NCBI GenBank assembly: GCA_022376925.1
Contig: JAIOJX010000026.1
Coordinates: 203,026,400 to 203,090,399, forward strand
From: Tragulus kanchil
Lineage: Eukaryota; Chordata; Mammalia; Artiodactyla; Tragulidae
DNA length: 64,000 nucleotides
Direction: 5' to 3'
The notes below the pieces were generated by a model. That model saw only the letters and a program-made list of their open reading frames with translations. It was not told the DNA's origin and ran no database searches. Numbering within the stretch: the stretch's first letter is position 1; each line of letters starts with the position of its first letter. Position numbers and translations under genes: made by a program. Positions 24,565-34,201 of this stretch are shown piece by piece.

Positions 24565-24898
24565 GGGCTTCCCCTGGTGGTCCAGTGGATAAGGACACAG
24601 CCTTGCAGTGCAAGGGGCGCCGGTTGGAGCCCTGGCCTGGGAAGATCCCACGTGCCACGGAGCGGCTGGACCGATGTGTCCAATCGCAGAGCCAGAGCTC
24701 TGGAGCGCATGCACCCAGAGCCGGCGCTCTGCAACGACAGATGCCACCACGATGGGAGGCCCACGGGAGCCAAAGAACAAAGACGGATGAAAATAGAGAA
24801 ATGAAAGACCAATAGAAGTGGCCCGCCTGCTCCCCTCCCTCCCCAACCCGACCCCCGCCCAAAATAAATAAATAAATAAATCTTTAAAAAAAAAAAAT
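24565..24898 (+). mobile_element. Young CHR-derived SINE with 3' extension
   Basis: A perfect 11-bp target-site duplication, GTGTATCTACC, flanks it (24554-24564 and 24899-24909). The head is GGGCTTCCCCTGGTGGTCCAG, the body includes CCCACGTGCCACGGAGCGGC and the GAGCGCATGCACCC block, and the tail includes GAAAGACCAATAGAAGTGGC, a C-rich block, four AAAT units and CTTTAAAAAAA. The B-box in this copy reads GTTGGAGCCC instead of GTTCGATCCC. The second copy of the same insertion has the intact B-box, so the difference is probably a consensus error. Confidence 0.93.
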
Positions 24899-25009
24899 GT
24901 GTATCTACCTAGTAAACAACTCGATGACATAGCCTAAGGTTCATTCTCCTTTGTGTTCTGCCTACCATTGATCACAGCTTTGTAATGCAGAGCAGGTACT
25001 TAAAAGTTG

Positions 25010-25355
25010 GTTCTCAGTTGTTTGTTTGTTTGTTTAATTTTTAATTGGAGGATAACTGCTTTGCAATGATGTGTTAGTTTCTGCTGTACAACAACATGAA
25101 TCAGTCATATGTATACATATATCCCCTCCCTCGTCAGCCTCCCTCCCCACTCCACTCTAAATCATTGCAGACCAGGCTCGGCTGGCTCCCTGTGTTACAA
25201 AGAAACTTCCCATGAGCTATCTTACCAATGGTAGTGCCTATATGTCAAAGCTACTGTCTCAATTCATCCCACACTGGTGGATGAACCTAAAGATTGTTAT
25301 ACAGAGCGGAGTCAGAAAGAGAAAAACAAATAAGGTACATTTGTTCAGATATGTG
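25010..25355 (-). mobile_element. 5'-inverted L1, first copy (cut by duplication junction)
   Basis: The same insertion as the complete copy at 26109-26564. The 5' target site GTTCTCAGTT is at 25010-25019, but the inverted segment breaks off at the corrupted duplication junction, so the far target site is missing here. Confidence 0.75.
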
Positions 25356-25666
25356 ACGATGGTACTATGAATAAAGAGAAAACAAATAAAAATTGAGTAC
25401 ATTTGATAGAGGAGCCTGGTTGGCTACAGTCCATGGGGTCACAAAAAATTGGACACGACTGAGTGACTAACACATATGTTCACAATTCCCACGCTCAGGA
25501 AGTTCTCTCTGATCATCTCTTTTCCAAAGGTTCTCTTTTCCATAAAGACTTTCATCACATCCAAACCCAAAATGGTCTCTCCATCTAATTACAGTTTATG
25601 GAAGTCCTTGTCCCGCCCTTGTCCTAATCCCTCATTGATTTGCACTATTTTAAAAGTGTATCTACC

Positions 25667-25997
25667 GGGCTTCCCCTGGTGGTCCAGTGGATAAGGACAC
25701 AGCCTTGCAGTGCAAGGGGCGCCGGTTCGATCCCTGGCCTGGGAAGATCCCACGTGCCACGGAGCGGCTGGACCGATGTGTCCAATCGCAGAGCCAGAGC
25801 TCTGGAGCGCATGCACCCAGAGCCGGTGCTCTGCAACGACAGATGCCACCACGATGGGAGGCCCACGGGAGCCAAAGAACAAAGACGGATGAAAATAGAG
25901 AAATGAAAGACCAATAGAAGTGGCCCGCCTGCTCCCCTCCCTCCCCAACCCGACCCCCGCCCAAAATAAATAAATAAATAAATTTTTAAAAAAAAAT
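25667..25997 (+). mobile_element. Young CHR-derived SINE (second copy, from duplication)
   Basis: The same locus as the SINE at 24565 with the same GTGTATCTACC target sites (25656-25666 and 25998-26008). It has the canonical B-box GGTTCGATCCC and a slightly different A-tail. Confidence 0.93.
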
Positions 25998-26108
25998 GTG
26001 TATCTACCTAGTAAACAACTCGATGACATAGCCTAAGGTTCATTCTCCTTTGTGTTCTGCCTACCATTGATCACAGCTTTGTAATGCAGAGCAGGTACTT
26101 AAAAGTTG

Positions 26109-26564
26109 GTTCTCAGTTGTTTGTTTGTTTGTTTAATTTTTAATTGGAGGATAACTGCTTTGCAATGATGTGTTAGTTTCTGCTGTACAACAACATGAAT
26201 CAGTCATATGTATACATATATCCCCTCCCTCGTCAGCCTCCCTCCCCACTCCACTCTAAATCATTGCAGACCAGGCTCGGCTGGCTCCCTGTGTTACAAA
26301 GAAACTTCCCATGAGCTATCTTACCAATGGTAGTGCCTATATGTCAAAGCTACTGTCTCAATTCATCCCACACTGGTGGATGAACCTAAAGATTGTTATA
26401 CAGAGCGGAGTCAGAAAGAGAAAAACAAATAAGGTACATTTGTTCAGATATGTGACATTTAGAAAAATGGTACTGATGAATCTATTAGCAAGGCAGGAAC
26501 GGCGACACAGACATAGAGAAGAAACTTGTGGACACAGCATGGGAAGGAACGGGTGTTCTCAGTT
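26109..26564 (-). mobile_element. Short L1 with 5' inversion (twin priming), complete
   Basis: A 10-bp target-site duplication, GTTCTCAGTT, flanks it (26109-26118 and 26555-26564). The 3' segment lies on the minus strand, from a (TTTG)n-type tail at 26119 through 'taattggaggataactgc' and 'ccctccctcgtcagcctccc' to 'caattcatcccac' at about 26373. The strand then switches: 26374-26554 reads as plus-strand L1 sequence from just upstream in the element ('gatgaacctaaagattg', 'agtcagaaagagaaaaac', 'cttgtggacacagc', 'gggaaggaacgggtg'). The breakpoint sits at the shared GGTG/GTGGG of the L1. This inverted-A plus B arrangement is the known product of twin priming. No coding capacity. Confidence 0.82.
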
Positions 26565-28307
26565 CTTACTGCTAATCATCGCATTGCACACAGTCTTCAA
26601 CCAAAGGCATAACTATCATCCAAGCTAACTTATCTTATTCATCCCTGAATGAGGCAAAGCATAGCTTCAAGTAATATGGTCGTGCTGGGGAACATCTGGG
26701 AATGAACAGCAGAGACATCAGTCTGGCTTGCAGTGGTCAGGAAATGAAGTGGCTCATTCCTAGCAACGGCCCATTTTGTATTTTGGAGGCAGAGAAATAA
26801 ACAATGACAGACTCTCTTAAAAGCAGCTGTAGTCACAAATCTCCCAACAAGCTTCGTATGTGCAAACTACAGGAAGAACCCTTGGTACCATATTGGGCTT
26901 CTCAGTCACACGGGGCTCGCGCAATCACTGTCTGTCATGTCATCTTCGAATAGGACGCCGAACAATGCGTTCATATCCCACTTGCCATGTGAGTGAAGGT
27001 GGAAGAGAAATGAGGTAGACGGCTGACATCAGCTGGTCAGTTTGTTAGAGTGTTTATTGACCCTCTGCAAAAGTGGAACTGAGATTTCATCCTTGAACAA
27101 CAGCAATGACAAAATTCTAAGTGTAAATAGAAAACAGTCCTTGAATTAAGTCGGCACCAATTATATAGATTATATCTAACTTCAGGTTTCATTTTTTTCC
27201 AAGTGTCCGCTGATTGGTTAGATTTTATTATCTAACTTCAGGTTTCATTTTTTCCTAATGATTTTAGCTGCTGTACAACAACATGAATCAGTCATATGTA
27301 TACATATATCCCCTCCCTCGTCAGCCTCCCTCCCCACTCCACTCTAAATCATTGCAGACCAGGCTCGGCTGGCTCCCTGTGTTACAAAGAAACTTCCCAT
27401 GAGCTATCTTACCAATGGTAGTGCCTATATGTCAAAGCTACTGTCTCAATTCATCCCACACTGGTGGATGAACCTAAAGATTGTTATACAGAGCGGAGTC
27501 AGAAAGAGAAAAACAAATAAGGTACATTTGTTCAGATATGTGACATTTAGAAAAATGGTACTGATGAATCTATTAGCAAGGCAGGAACGGCGACACAGAC
27601 ATAGAGAAGAAACTTGTGGACACAGCATGGGAAGGAACGGGTGTTCTCAGTTCTTACTGCTAATCATCGCATTGCACACAGTCTTCAACCAAAGGCATAA
27701 CTATCATCCAAGCTAACTTATCTTATTCATCCCTGAATGAGGCAAAGCATAGCTTCAAGTAATATGGTCGTGCTGGGGAACATCTGGGAATGAACAGCAG
27801 AGACATCAGTCTGGCTTGCAGTGGTCAGGAAATGAAGTGGCTCATTCCTAGCAACGGCCCATTTTGTATTTTGGAGGCAGAGAAATAAACAATGACAGAC
27901 TCTCTTAAAAGCAGCTGTAGTCACAAATCTCCCAACAAGCTTCGTATGTGCAAACTACAGGAAGAACCCTTGGTACCATATTGGGCTTCTCAGTCACACG
28001 GGGCTCGCGCAATCACTGTCTGTCATGTCATCTTCGAATAGGACGCCGAACAATGCGTTCATATCCCACTTGCCATGTGAGTGAAGGTGGAAGAGAAATG
28101 AGGTAGACGGCTGACATCAGCTGGTCAGTTTGTTAGAGTGTTTATTGACCCTCTGCAAAAGTGGAACTGAGATTTCATCCTTGAACAACAGCAATGACAA
28201 AATTCTAAGTGTAAATAGAAAACAGTCCTTGAATTAAGTCGGCACCAATTATATAGATTATATCTAACTTCAGGTTTCATTTTTTTCCAAGTGTCCGCTG
28301 ATTGGTT
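26182..28307. repeat. Tandem duplication 7 (offset 1,088 bp, corrupted junction)
   Basis: Copy A is 26182-27219 and copy B is 27270-28307. The 50 bp between them (27220-27269) garble the end of the unit: TATCTAACTTCAGGTTTCAT recurs there with a shortened T-run. The unit starts inside copy B of the preceding duplication, with about 276 bp shared. Besides the inverted L1 it holds about 650 bp of unassigned sequence that includes an unusually CpG-rich patch. Confidence 0.95.
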
Positions 28308-29056
28308 GACAGGTTATTTGGGTTATCACCTTCTCATCTGAACGTTTTATTGTGAAAGTGCAAGATGTGAGTTCTAACATGAAATATTAAGCATATAAGT
28401 AATCAGGGAAAAATGTAGTTAAGCCCATGTATTCTTTGGAAATGTGCATAAATATTTACAAATTATAGAGTTAAATCCAACTTTTTTTGGTAAATGAAAT
28501 ATATCCCCAATTTTTGCAAATGAGAAATATCAAACTTTGGCAAGTAACAGAAGAGCAAAGCAGAAACAGTGGGTTCTTTGATTCACACCCCAACCTAGCA
28601 GTGCACATCATTTTCACAATTTCTCTTATTCTAACACTTTTATAGATTGATATGTCTGAAATGGGTGGATTTTTTACAATTGTACATAATTTTTGTAAGG
28701 ATTCTGAAAATCATCTGTGCATTTAGGCAGAGACTATCTAAAGCCAATGCTATTTTAAATGTCAAACATGCCATCCATCACATTTCTGGCTTGGGTTTAT
28801 GGTTCATGGTTCATCAGACAAAATTTCCAAACAATGAATTTTTGACCTACTTTCTTTTTCTTTCCAGATTTTGATTCAATATACAGAAAAGAAAGCAGAG
28901 AGTATCTGGACAGACCTGGCAAAAGTGACCCTCTCCAGCCTAGCCCAGTACTCAGAATGCTTTCACTTTTCACTGCTTTATGTAGGTTGGTTATATAGCA
29001 AAGAGATACTTTTGATTTAGAGATTCCTTTAATTTAGATGCTTCTGTATTTTAAAT
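28308..29056. other. Non-coding sequence, nothing recognised
   Basis: No gene or clear repeat seen. Confidence 0.4.
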
Positions 29057-29277
29057 AGCTTCCCTGGTGGCTCAGTGATAAAGAATTGGCCTGCCAATGC
29101 AGGAGTCACAGGTTTGATCCCTGGGTCAGGAAGATCCCCTGGAAAAGGAAATGGCAACCCGCTCCAGTATGCTTGCCTGGAAAAATCCAATGGAGAGAGG
29201 AGCCTAGTGGGCTATGGTCCATAGGGTTGCAAAAGGTTTGGACATGACTTAGTGACTTAACAACAACAATAACAATA
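29057..29277 (+). mobile_element. Bov-tA SINE
   Basis: Starts AGCTTCCCTGGTGGCTCAG, has 'gcctgccaatgcaggagtca' and a B-box GGTTTGATCCC, then 'ggaaatggcaacccgctcc', 'ggagagaggagcctagtgg' and 'ggacatgacttagtgac', ending in an (AAC)n-type tail. Confidence 0.9.
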
Positions 29278-30355
29278 GTTTAAATATTTATCTGTGGTTA
29301 TTAGATAAACTTGGGTTAGTATTCTATATTAACTGACTAATCATCTAAAACACTTGAGAGAATGACACAGAGGATGAGTAAGCTCCAATGGAAAAGGTAT
29401 GAAGAAGAAAGGTCATTTCAGGAGCACAGACCATGATCTATATCAATAATTAAAATGATTGGTTTGTGTTATTCCTAATTAGAAGCTAAAAGTTAAACAT
29501 GATTGATAATGGTATTGTATTATCAATGGTATTTCCATTTTTATCAGTGAGCATACAGTAATTGTTTTGCGGGGAGATTCATTTTCATTCATACGTCTCA
29601 GTTTGCTGGAAAGATACACATTTAAAATGCAATGTCAGTCCCTTTGCAGTAATAAGGAGCCACCATGCCTGTCTTGTCACTTAGAAGTGCGTCTAAAGGG
29701 CAGGGAGGCATGCAATAGTTTCTTTAACAAATGATTAAGACTCTTTTTCAAAGATAGATATAAATTTGTTGGATGATTTGAATGAACCACCTGGTGCCAA
29801 GAAATAAGCAGTCATTTTATTCAAGGTCAGCATGATCATAGGGCTGGGACGGTGGATTCTGAAGGAACACATCCAATAGGTTGGTGGAGGTAGAGGCTGG
29901 TATATCTGGGGCTGCCTTTTGTGTCTCGTGACAGTCCTATGCACCTGGGCCTACTTTCAAGAATGATATGACCATATTCCAGACAAAAACTATCTTACAA
30001 GCATATTATGTGGGATGAAAAAGGAAAAAAAGTATATCAATTCCCACTTATTTGCCAATAATGTTAGACAGAGCAGAATAATTTATTATTTCATATTCCC
30101 TTTGACCTAGATGATCAATATTGATCTTCAAAAATGATTTCTATAGATTAAGAAGACTTGATGAGATTACTTTTGTATCCATACACAAATCACTTGGGTC
30201 AATGTCTGTGACCATCTAATGCCTGAATTCCAAGCTCAGAGCCCTCACAGGAGTCTGGGCACGTGACTCATTATCTGAAGGTTAAAGATAATGCTTTTCA
30301 CATGCTGCTCCACTTGAAAGATCAATGTGTGAAGAATTCTTACTGCTTGATCAGA
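29278..30355. other. Non-coding sequence, nothing recognised
   Basis: No gene or clear repeat seen. Confidence 0.4.
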
Positions 30356-30359
30356 CTCC

Positions 30360-30610
30360 TCATGAGCATGGAGGAGACTACTTATTGTTCTTCATCCCAA
30401 CCTATCTTTCAGCTTCATGTCTAACACATAGCTCTCCACCTGCTGCTCCACAAACCAAAACTCGTCTCTTCTCCCACAGACACTCCCATGCCTCCTGTCT
30501 GCATGTTGCCTCCTGCAACCTTTCCACTCAAAATTCTGCCCACTCTTGTCGACTTAACTCAAATGTCACCTCTTTCTGGAAGAGTTCCCTCATCCTACTA
30601 GTTAAATTTA
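30360..30610 (+). mobile_element. L2 LINE fragment
   Basis: Contains the characteristic L2 3'-region order: 'caaaactcgtctcttctccc', then a Cys-Leu-rich stretch, then 'ctcaaatgtcacctctttc' and 'tggaagagttccctcat'. Old and non-coding. The 113-codon frame over it is a relic frame. Confidence 0.6.
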
Positions 30611-30924
30611 TTTTTCTTTTCAATATCTTAATGCATCATAGACTCAATAAGTATATAGACGTCTAAGGGGAGGAAGAGAGGGACTGTAATAGTTTTTACC
30701 ATGTATTCAAGATTTTAAATAGTACTTCAAGTGACTTTTATAACTTCCTGTACTACACTAATAATACACATTCATTGGAAATGGACAGAACAGTAATTTT
30801 GCTAATAACTTAATATATATTCTTCCATTATTTTTATCTATGTGAATGAACGACTATATATGTGTAGAAATACAACATGTTTTTTGTTTTGTTTTGTTTT
30901 TTCTTTTCCCCATCTTGCCTCTTT

Positions 30925-31146
30925 TATTTATATTTATTTTTGTCCATCTTTTTACTCTTTGGCATTTTGGGGCCTTCACTGCAGAGCACCAACTCTGGGC
31001 ACATGCACTCTAGAGCACTGGCTCGTAATTGGACACACCAGTCCAGCTGCTCCACATCATGTGGAATCTTCCCAGGTCAGGGATCTAACTGGTGCCCCTT
31101 GTGCTGCAAGGTGGACTCTTTACCCACTGATGCACCAGGGAAGCCC
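30925..31146 (-). mobile_element. CHR-related SINE, older short-tailed member, antisense
   Basis: In reverse it carries the family's head ('ggtgcatcagtgggtaaag' side at 31110-31146), 'gggaagattccacatgatg', 'ggagcagctggac', 'tgtgtccaattacgagcc' and the CATGTGCCCAGAG block, then AAAATAAATA. It lacks the 3' extension seen in young members. The flanks are T-rich and the target site is not clear. Confidence 0.78.
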
Positions 31147-31474
31147 CATATAACATTTTTTACTCAAATTAGATCACAAAATAAAAATTCTCAGAATGTT
31201 ATTTTTTCAAATATAGTTTCACATTTCTAATAAAAAGCTTTCATAAGCTACATAGTATTTCATTATATAAAAATATCAAAGTCAATTTAACTAATACTTT
31301 ATTATGAGACATTTCAGTTTTTCCTTTTTTCTCTATTTCAGATATCGTTATAGCAAAAGTATTTTTACACGTTTTTAAAAATATTTAGTTGGTGTCTGTT
31401 TCATCTTGGGTATATTATGATATATTTTCTCTGGAGAAATTAATGAAAAATTTTAAAATCTAAAAGAACTTGTG

Positions 31475-31960
31475 GTACATATATACAATGGAATATTTCT
31501 CAGCCATAAAAAAGAAACACATTTGAGTCAATCCTAATGAGGTGGATGAACCTAGAACCTAAAGTGAAGTAAGTCAGAAAGAGAAGGATAAATATAGTAT
31601 ACTAAAACATACATGGAATCTAGAAGGATGGTACTGATAAATGTATATGCAGAGCAGCAATAGAGAAACAGACATGGAGAGCAGATTTATGGACATTGGT
31701 GGGAGGGAGGAATGAGTAATGTGGAAAGTTGCATTACCATATGTAAAAGAGACACCAATATGAATATGCTGTAAGACTAGGGGAACTTACATGGGGGTTG
31801 TGCAACAACCTGGAGGGGTGGGATGAGGAGGGAGGGGGAGGGAGGTTCAGGGGAGGGGTCAAGGGTATCTATGACTGATTTGGGTTTATGTATAGCAGTA
31901 AACAACAAAAGTCTGTAAAAGTAAAATAAAAATAAATTAATAAAAATAAAAGCAAAAAAA
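31475..31960 (+). mobile_element. L1 3' end (ORF2 terminus plus 3' UTR)
   Basis: Runs in L1 order: 'tacatatatacaatggaata', 'tctcagccataaaaaagaaac', 'gatgaacctagaacc', 'aagtcagaaagagaagg', 'catggaatctagaaggatgg' and 'ggacattggtgggaggg', then a G-rich 3' UTR (31810-31860), 'gcagtaaacaacaaaagtc' and an A-rich tail. 5'-truncated and non-functional. Confidence 0.85.
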
Positions 31961-32337
31961 CTTTTAAAATCTAGGTCCAAATATATGAACACATTAAGGT
32001 ATTGATTCCTCAATGTCTTCTTATATTAATATATATACTTATTTTTAGACCTTTGTCAACTGGTTGGAGAATACCCTTTTGTGTTTATTTGATTTTCAGT
32101 GAAATTTTATGTTTAAATATATGTTTTGGCCATTTTAGTTTTTCTTCTTTTGTGAACTGAATTATCTATTGTACATTTTAAAATATCATATGTTCATCTC
32201 TTTTTTATTAATTTGAAAAGCTTCTTTATATATTACACAGCTTAACCATTTGTCTATCACTGTGTTACAAATATTTCTCTAATTTTTTATTTCTTTTTTA
32301 AAATTAATTACACTTGGGTTTTTTTGGTGGTTGCTTT

Positions 32338-32676
32338 TCATTTTTACTTGTTTATTTATTTTTGGCTGTGCAGGGTCTTTGTTGCCTCATGGCCTTTTCT
32401 CTAGTTATAGCAAGGAGTAAGGTACACTTTGTTGTAGTTCATGGCCTTCTCATTGTGGTGGTTTTTCTAAAAGTTGTGGAGAACAGGCCCTAGGTTCGTG
32501 AGCTTCAATAACTGCAGTGGGAGGACTCAGTAGTTGTAGCTCCCAGGCTCTAGTGTTGAGGTACATGGGCTTAGTTGCTCTGTGGTATATGGAATCTTCC
32601 TGGACCAGAGATACAGCCTGTCTCCTGCATTGGCAGGTGGATTCTCTCTCTATCAGTGAGCCACCAGGGAATCCCT
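32338..32676 (-). mobile_element. CHR-2-type SINE, near full length, antisense
   Basis: In reverse it has the CHR head ('gggattccctggtggctcac'), the 'ggaagattcca' block, repeated 'gagcctggg...aactactgag' modules and an AAATAAATAA tail. Moderately diverged. A second copy lies at 33423-33761 because of the tandem duplication. Confidence 0.82.
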
Positions 32677-32691
32677 TTTTGTTTGTTCTTT

Positions 32692-33014
32692 AAATTTATT
32701 TATTTATTTATTTATTTTTGGGTGGGGGTCGGGTTGGGGATGGAGGGAGCGGGCGGGCCACTTCTATTGGTCTTTCATTTCTCTGTTTTCATCCGTCTGT
32801 GTTCTTTGGCTCCTGTGGGCCTCCCATCGTGGTGGTGTCTGTCGCTGCAGAGTGCCGGCTCTGGGCGCATGCGCTCCAGAGCTCCGGCTCGGTGATTGGA
32901 CACATCAGTCCAGCCGCCCCGCGGCACGTGGGATCTTCCCAGGCCAGGGATCGAACCGGCGCCCCTTGCACTGCAAGGCGGTGTCCTTACCCACTGGACC
33001 ACCAGGGGAAGCCC
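32692..33014 (-). mobile_element. Young CHR-derived SINE with 3' extension, antisense
   Basis: A perfect 13-bp target-site duplication, TTGTTTGTTCTTT, flanks it (32679-32691 and 33015-33027). On the plus strand the order is AAATTTATTT repeats, a G-rich block GGTGGGGGTCGGGTTGGGG, CTATTGGTCTTTCATTTCTC, GGCTCCTGTGGGCCTCCC, GGCACGTGGGATCTTCCC, GGGATCGAACCGGCGCC and a terminal GGGGAAGCCC. It inserted about 15 bp from the head of an older CHR SINE. Confidence 0.93.
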
Positions 33015-33422
33015 TTGTTTGTTCTTTTAACACAAAATTTTGAAAGTTTGTATTGTCACATCTTTCAGTCTTTCCTTTATATCTTTTGCCTTTGGTGTCA
33101 TGTTTAGAAAATTATCCTATGTTCTCAAAACTCTATTAATAACTGCTTTTTAGAAATTTATATCTGTATTGTTGTACTGAGTTTGTATGGTGTCAACTTA
33201 GCTAACTTGCCAGTACATTAAACAGAATTCCATTCCCCACATAGTTCCAAGTTCACTTGCATCAGAAGAGACATTTTGTATGAGATTTGGAAGGGTAAAG
33301 AAAAGCTTCTTTATATATTACACAGCTTAACCATTTGTCTATCACTGTGTTACAAATATTTCTCTAATTTTTTATTTCTTTTTTAAAATTAATTACACTT
33401 GGGTTTTTTTGGTGGTTGCTTT

Positions 33423-33761
33423 TCATTTTTACTTGTTTATTTATTTTTGGCTGTGCAGGGTCTTTGTTGCCTCATGGCCTTTTCTCTAGTTATAGCAAGG
33501 AGTAAGGTACACTTTGTTGTAGTTCATGGCCTTCTCATTGTGGTGGTTTTTCTAAAAGTTGTGGAGAACAGGCCCTAGGTTCGTGAGCTTCAATAACTGC
33601 AGTGGGAGGACTCAGTAGTTGTAGCTCCCAGGCTCTAGTGTTGAGGTACATGGGCTTAGTTGCTCTGTGGTATATGGAATCTTCCTGGACCAGAGATACA
33701 GCCTGTCTCCTGCATTGGCAGGTGGATTCTCTCTCTATCAGTGAGCCACCAGGGAATCCCT
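33423..33761 (-). mobile_element. CHR-2-type SINE (second copy, from duplication)
   Basis: The same insertion as 32338-32676, repeated by tandem duplication 8. Confidence 0.82.
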
Positions 33762-33776
33762 TTTTGTTTGTTCTTT

Positions 33777-34099
33777 AAATTTATTTATTTATTTATTTAT
33801 TTTTGGGTGGGGGTCGGGTTGGGGATGGAGGGGGCGGGCGGGCCACTTCTATTGGTCTTTCATTTCTCTGTTTTCATCCGTCTGTGTTCTTTGGCTCCTG
33901 CGGGCCTCCCATCGCGGTGGCGTCTGTTGTCGCAGAGTACCGGCTCTGGGCGCATGCGCTCCAGAGCTCCGGCTCGGTGATTGGACACATCAGTCCAGCC
34001 GCTCCGCGGCACGTGGGATCTTCCCAGGCCAGGGATCGAACCGGCGCCCCTTGCACTGCAAGGCGGTGTCCTTATCCACTGGACCACCAAGGGAAGCCC
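33777..34099 (-). mobile_element. Young CHR-derived SINE (second copy, from duplication)
   Basis: The same locus and target sites as the SINE at 32692, but with several internal substitutions relative to it, mostly C/T and G/A changes in the central part. Confidence 0.93.
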
Positions 34100-34201
34100 T
34101 TGTTTGTTCTTTTAACACAAAATTTTGAAAGTTTGTATTGTCACATCTTTCAGTCTTTCCTTTATATCTTTTGCCTTTGGTGTCATGTTTAGAAAATTAT
34201 C

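Larger units (their letters stand above)
24304..26457. repeat. Tandem duplication 6 (offset about 1,102 bp, corrupted junction)
   Basis: Copy A is 24304-25355 and copy B is about 25406-26457. Between them, 25356-25405 is a garbled stretch that repeats AGAGAAAA-ACAAATAA and TACATTTG motifs from the end of copy A, with indels. Within the SINE the copies differ (GTTGGAGCCC near 24623 against GTTCGATCCC near 25725, and the A-run before the target site), while the unique flanks agree. Copy B continues into the rest of the inverted L1, which copy A lacks. Confidence 0.93.

Noticed and set aside
26565..27219. A processed pseudogene or retroviral LTR call
   Set aside because: A CpG-rich patch and an AATAAA-like signal on the minus strand are suggestive, but I could not match any gene or LTR, so it is listed only as an observation.
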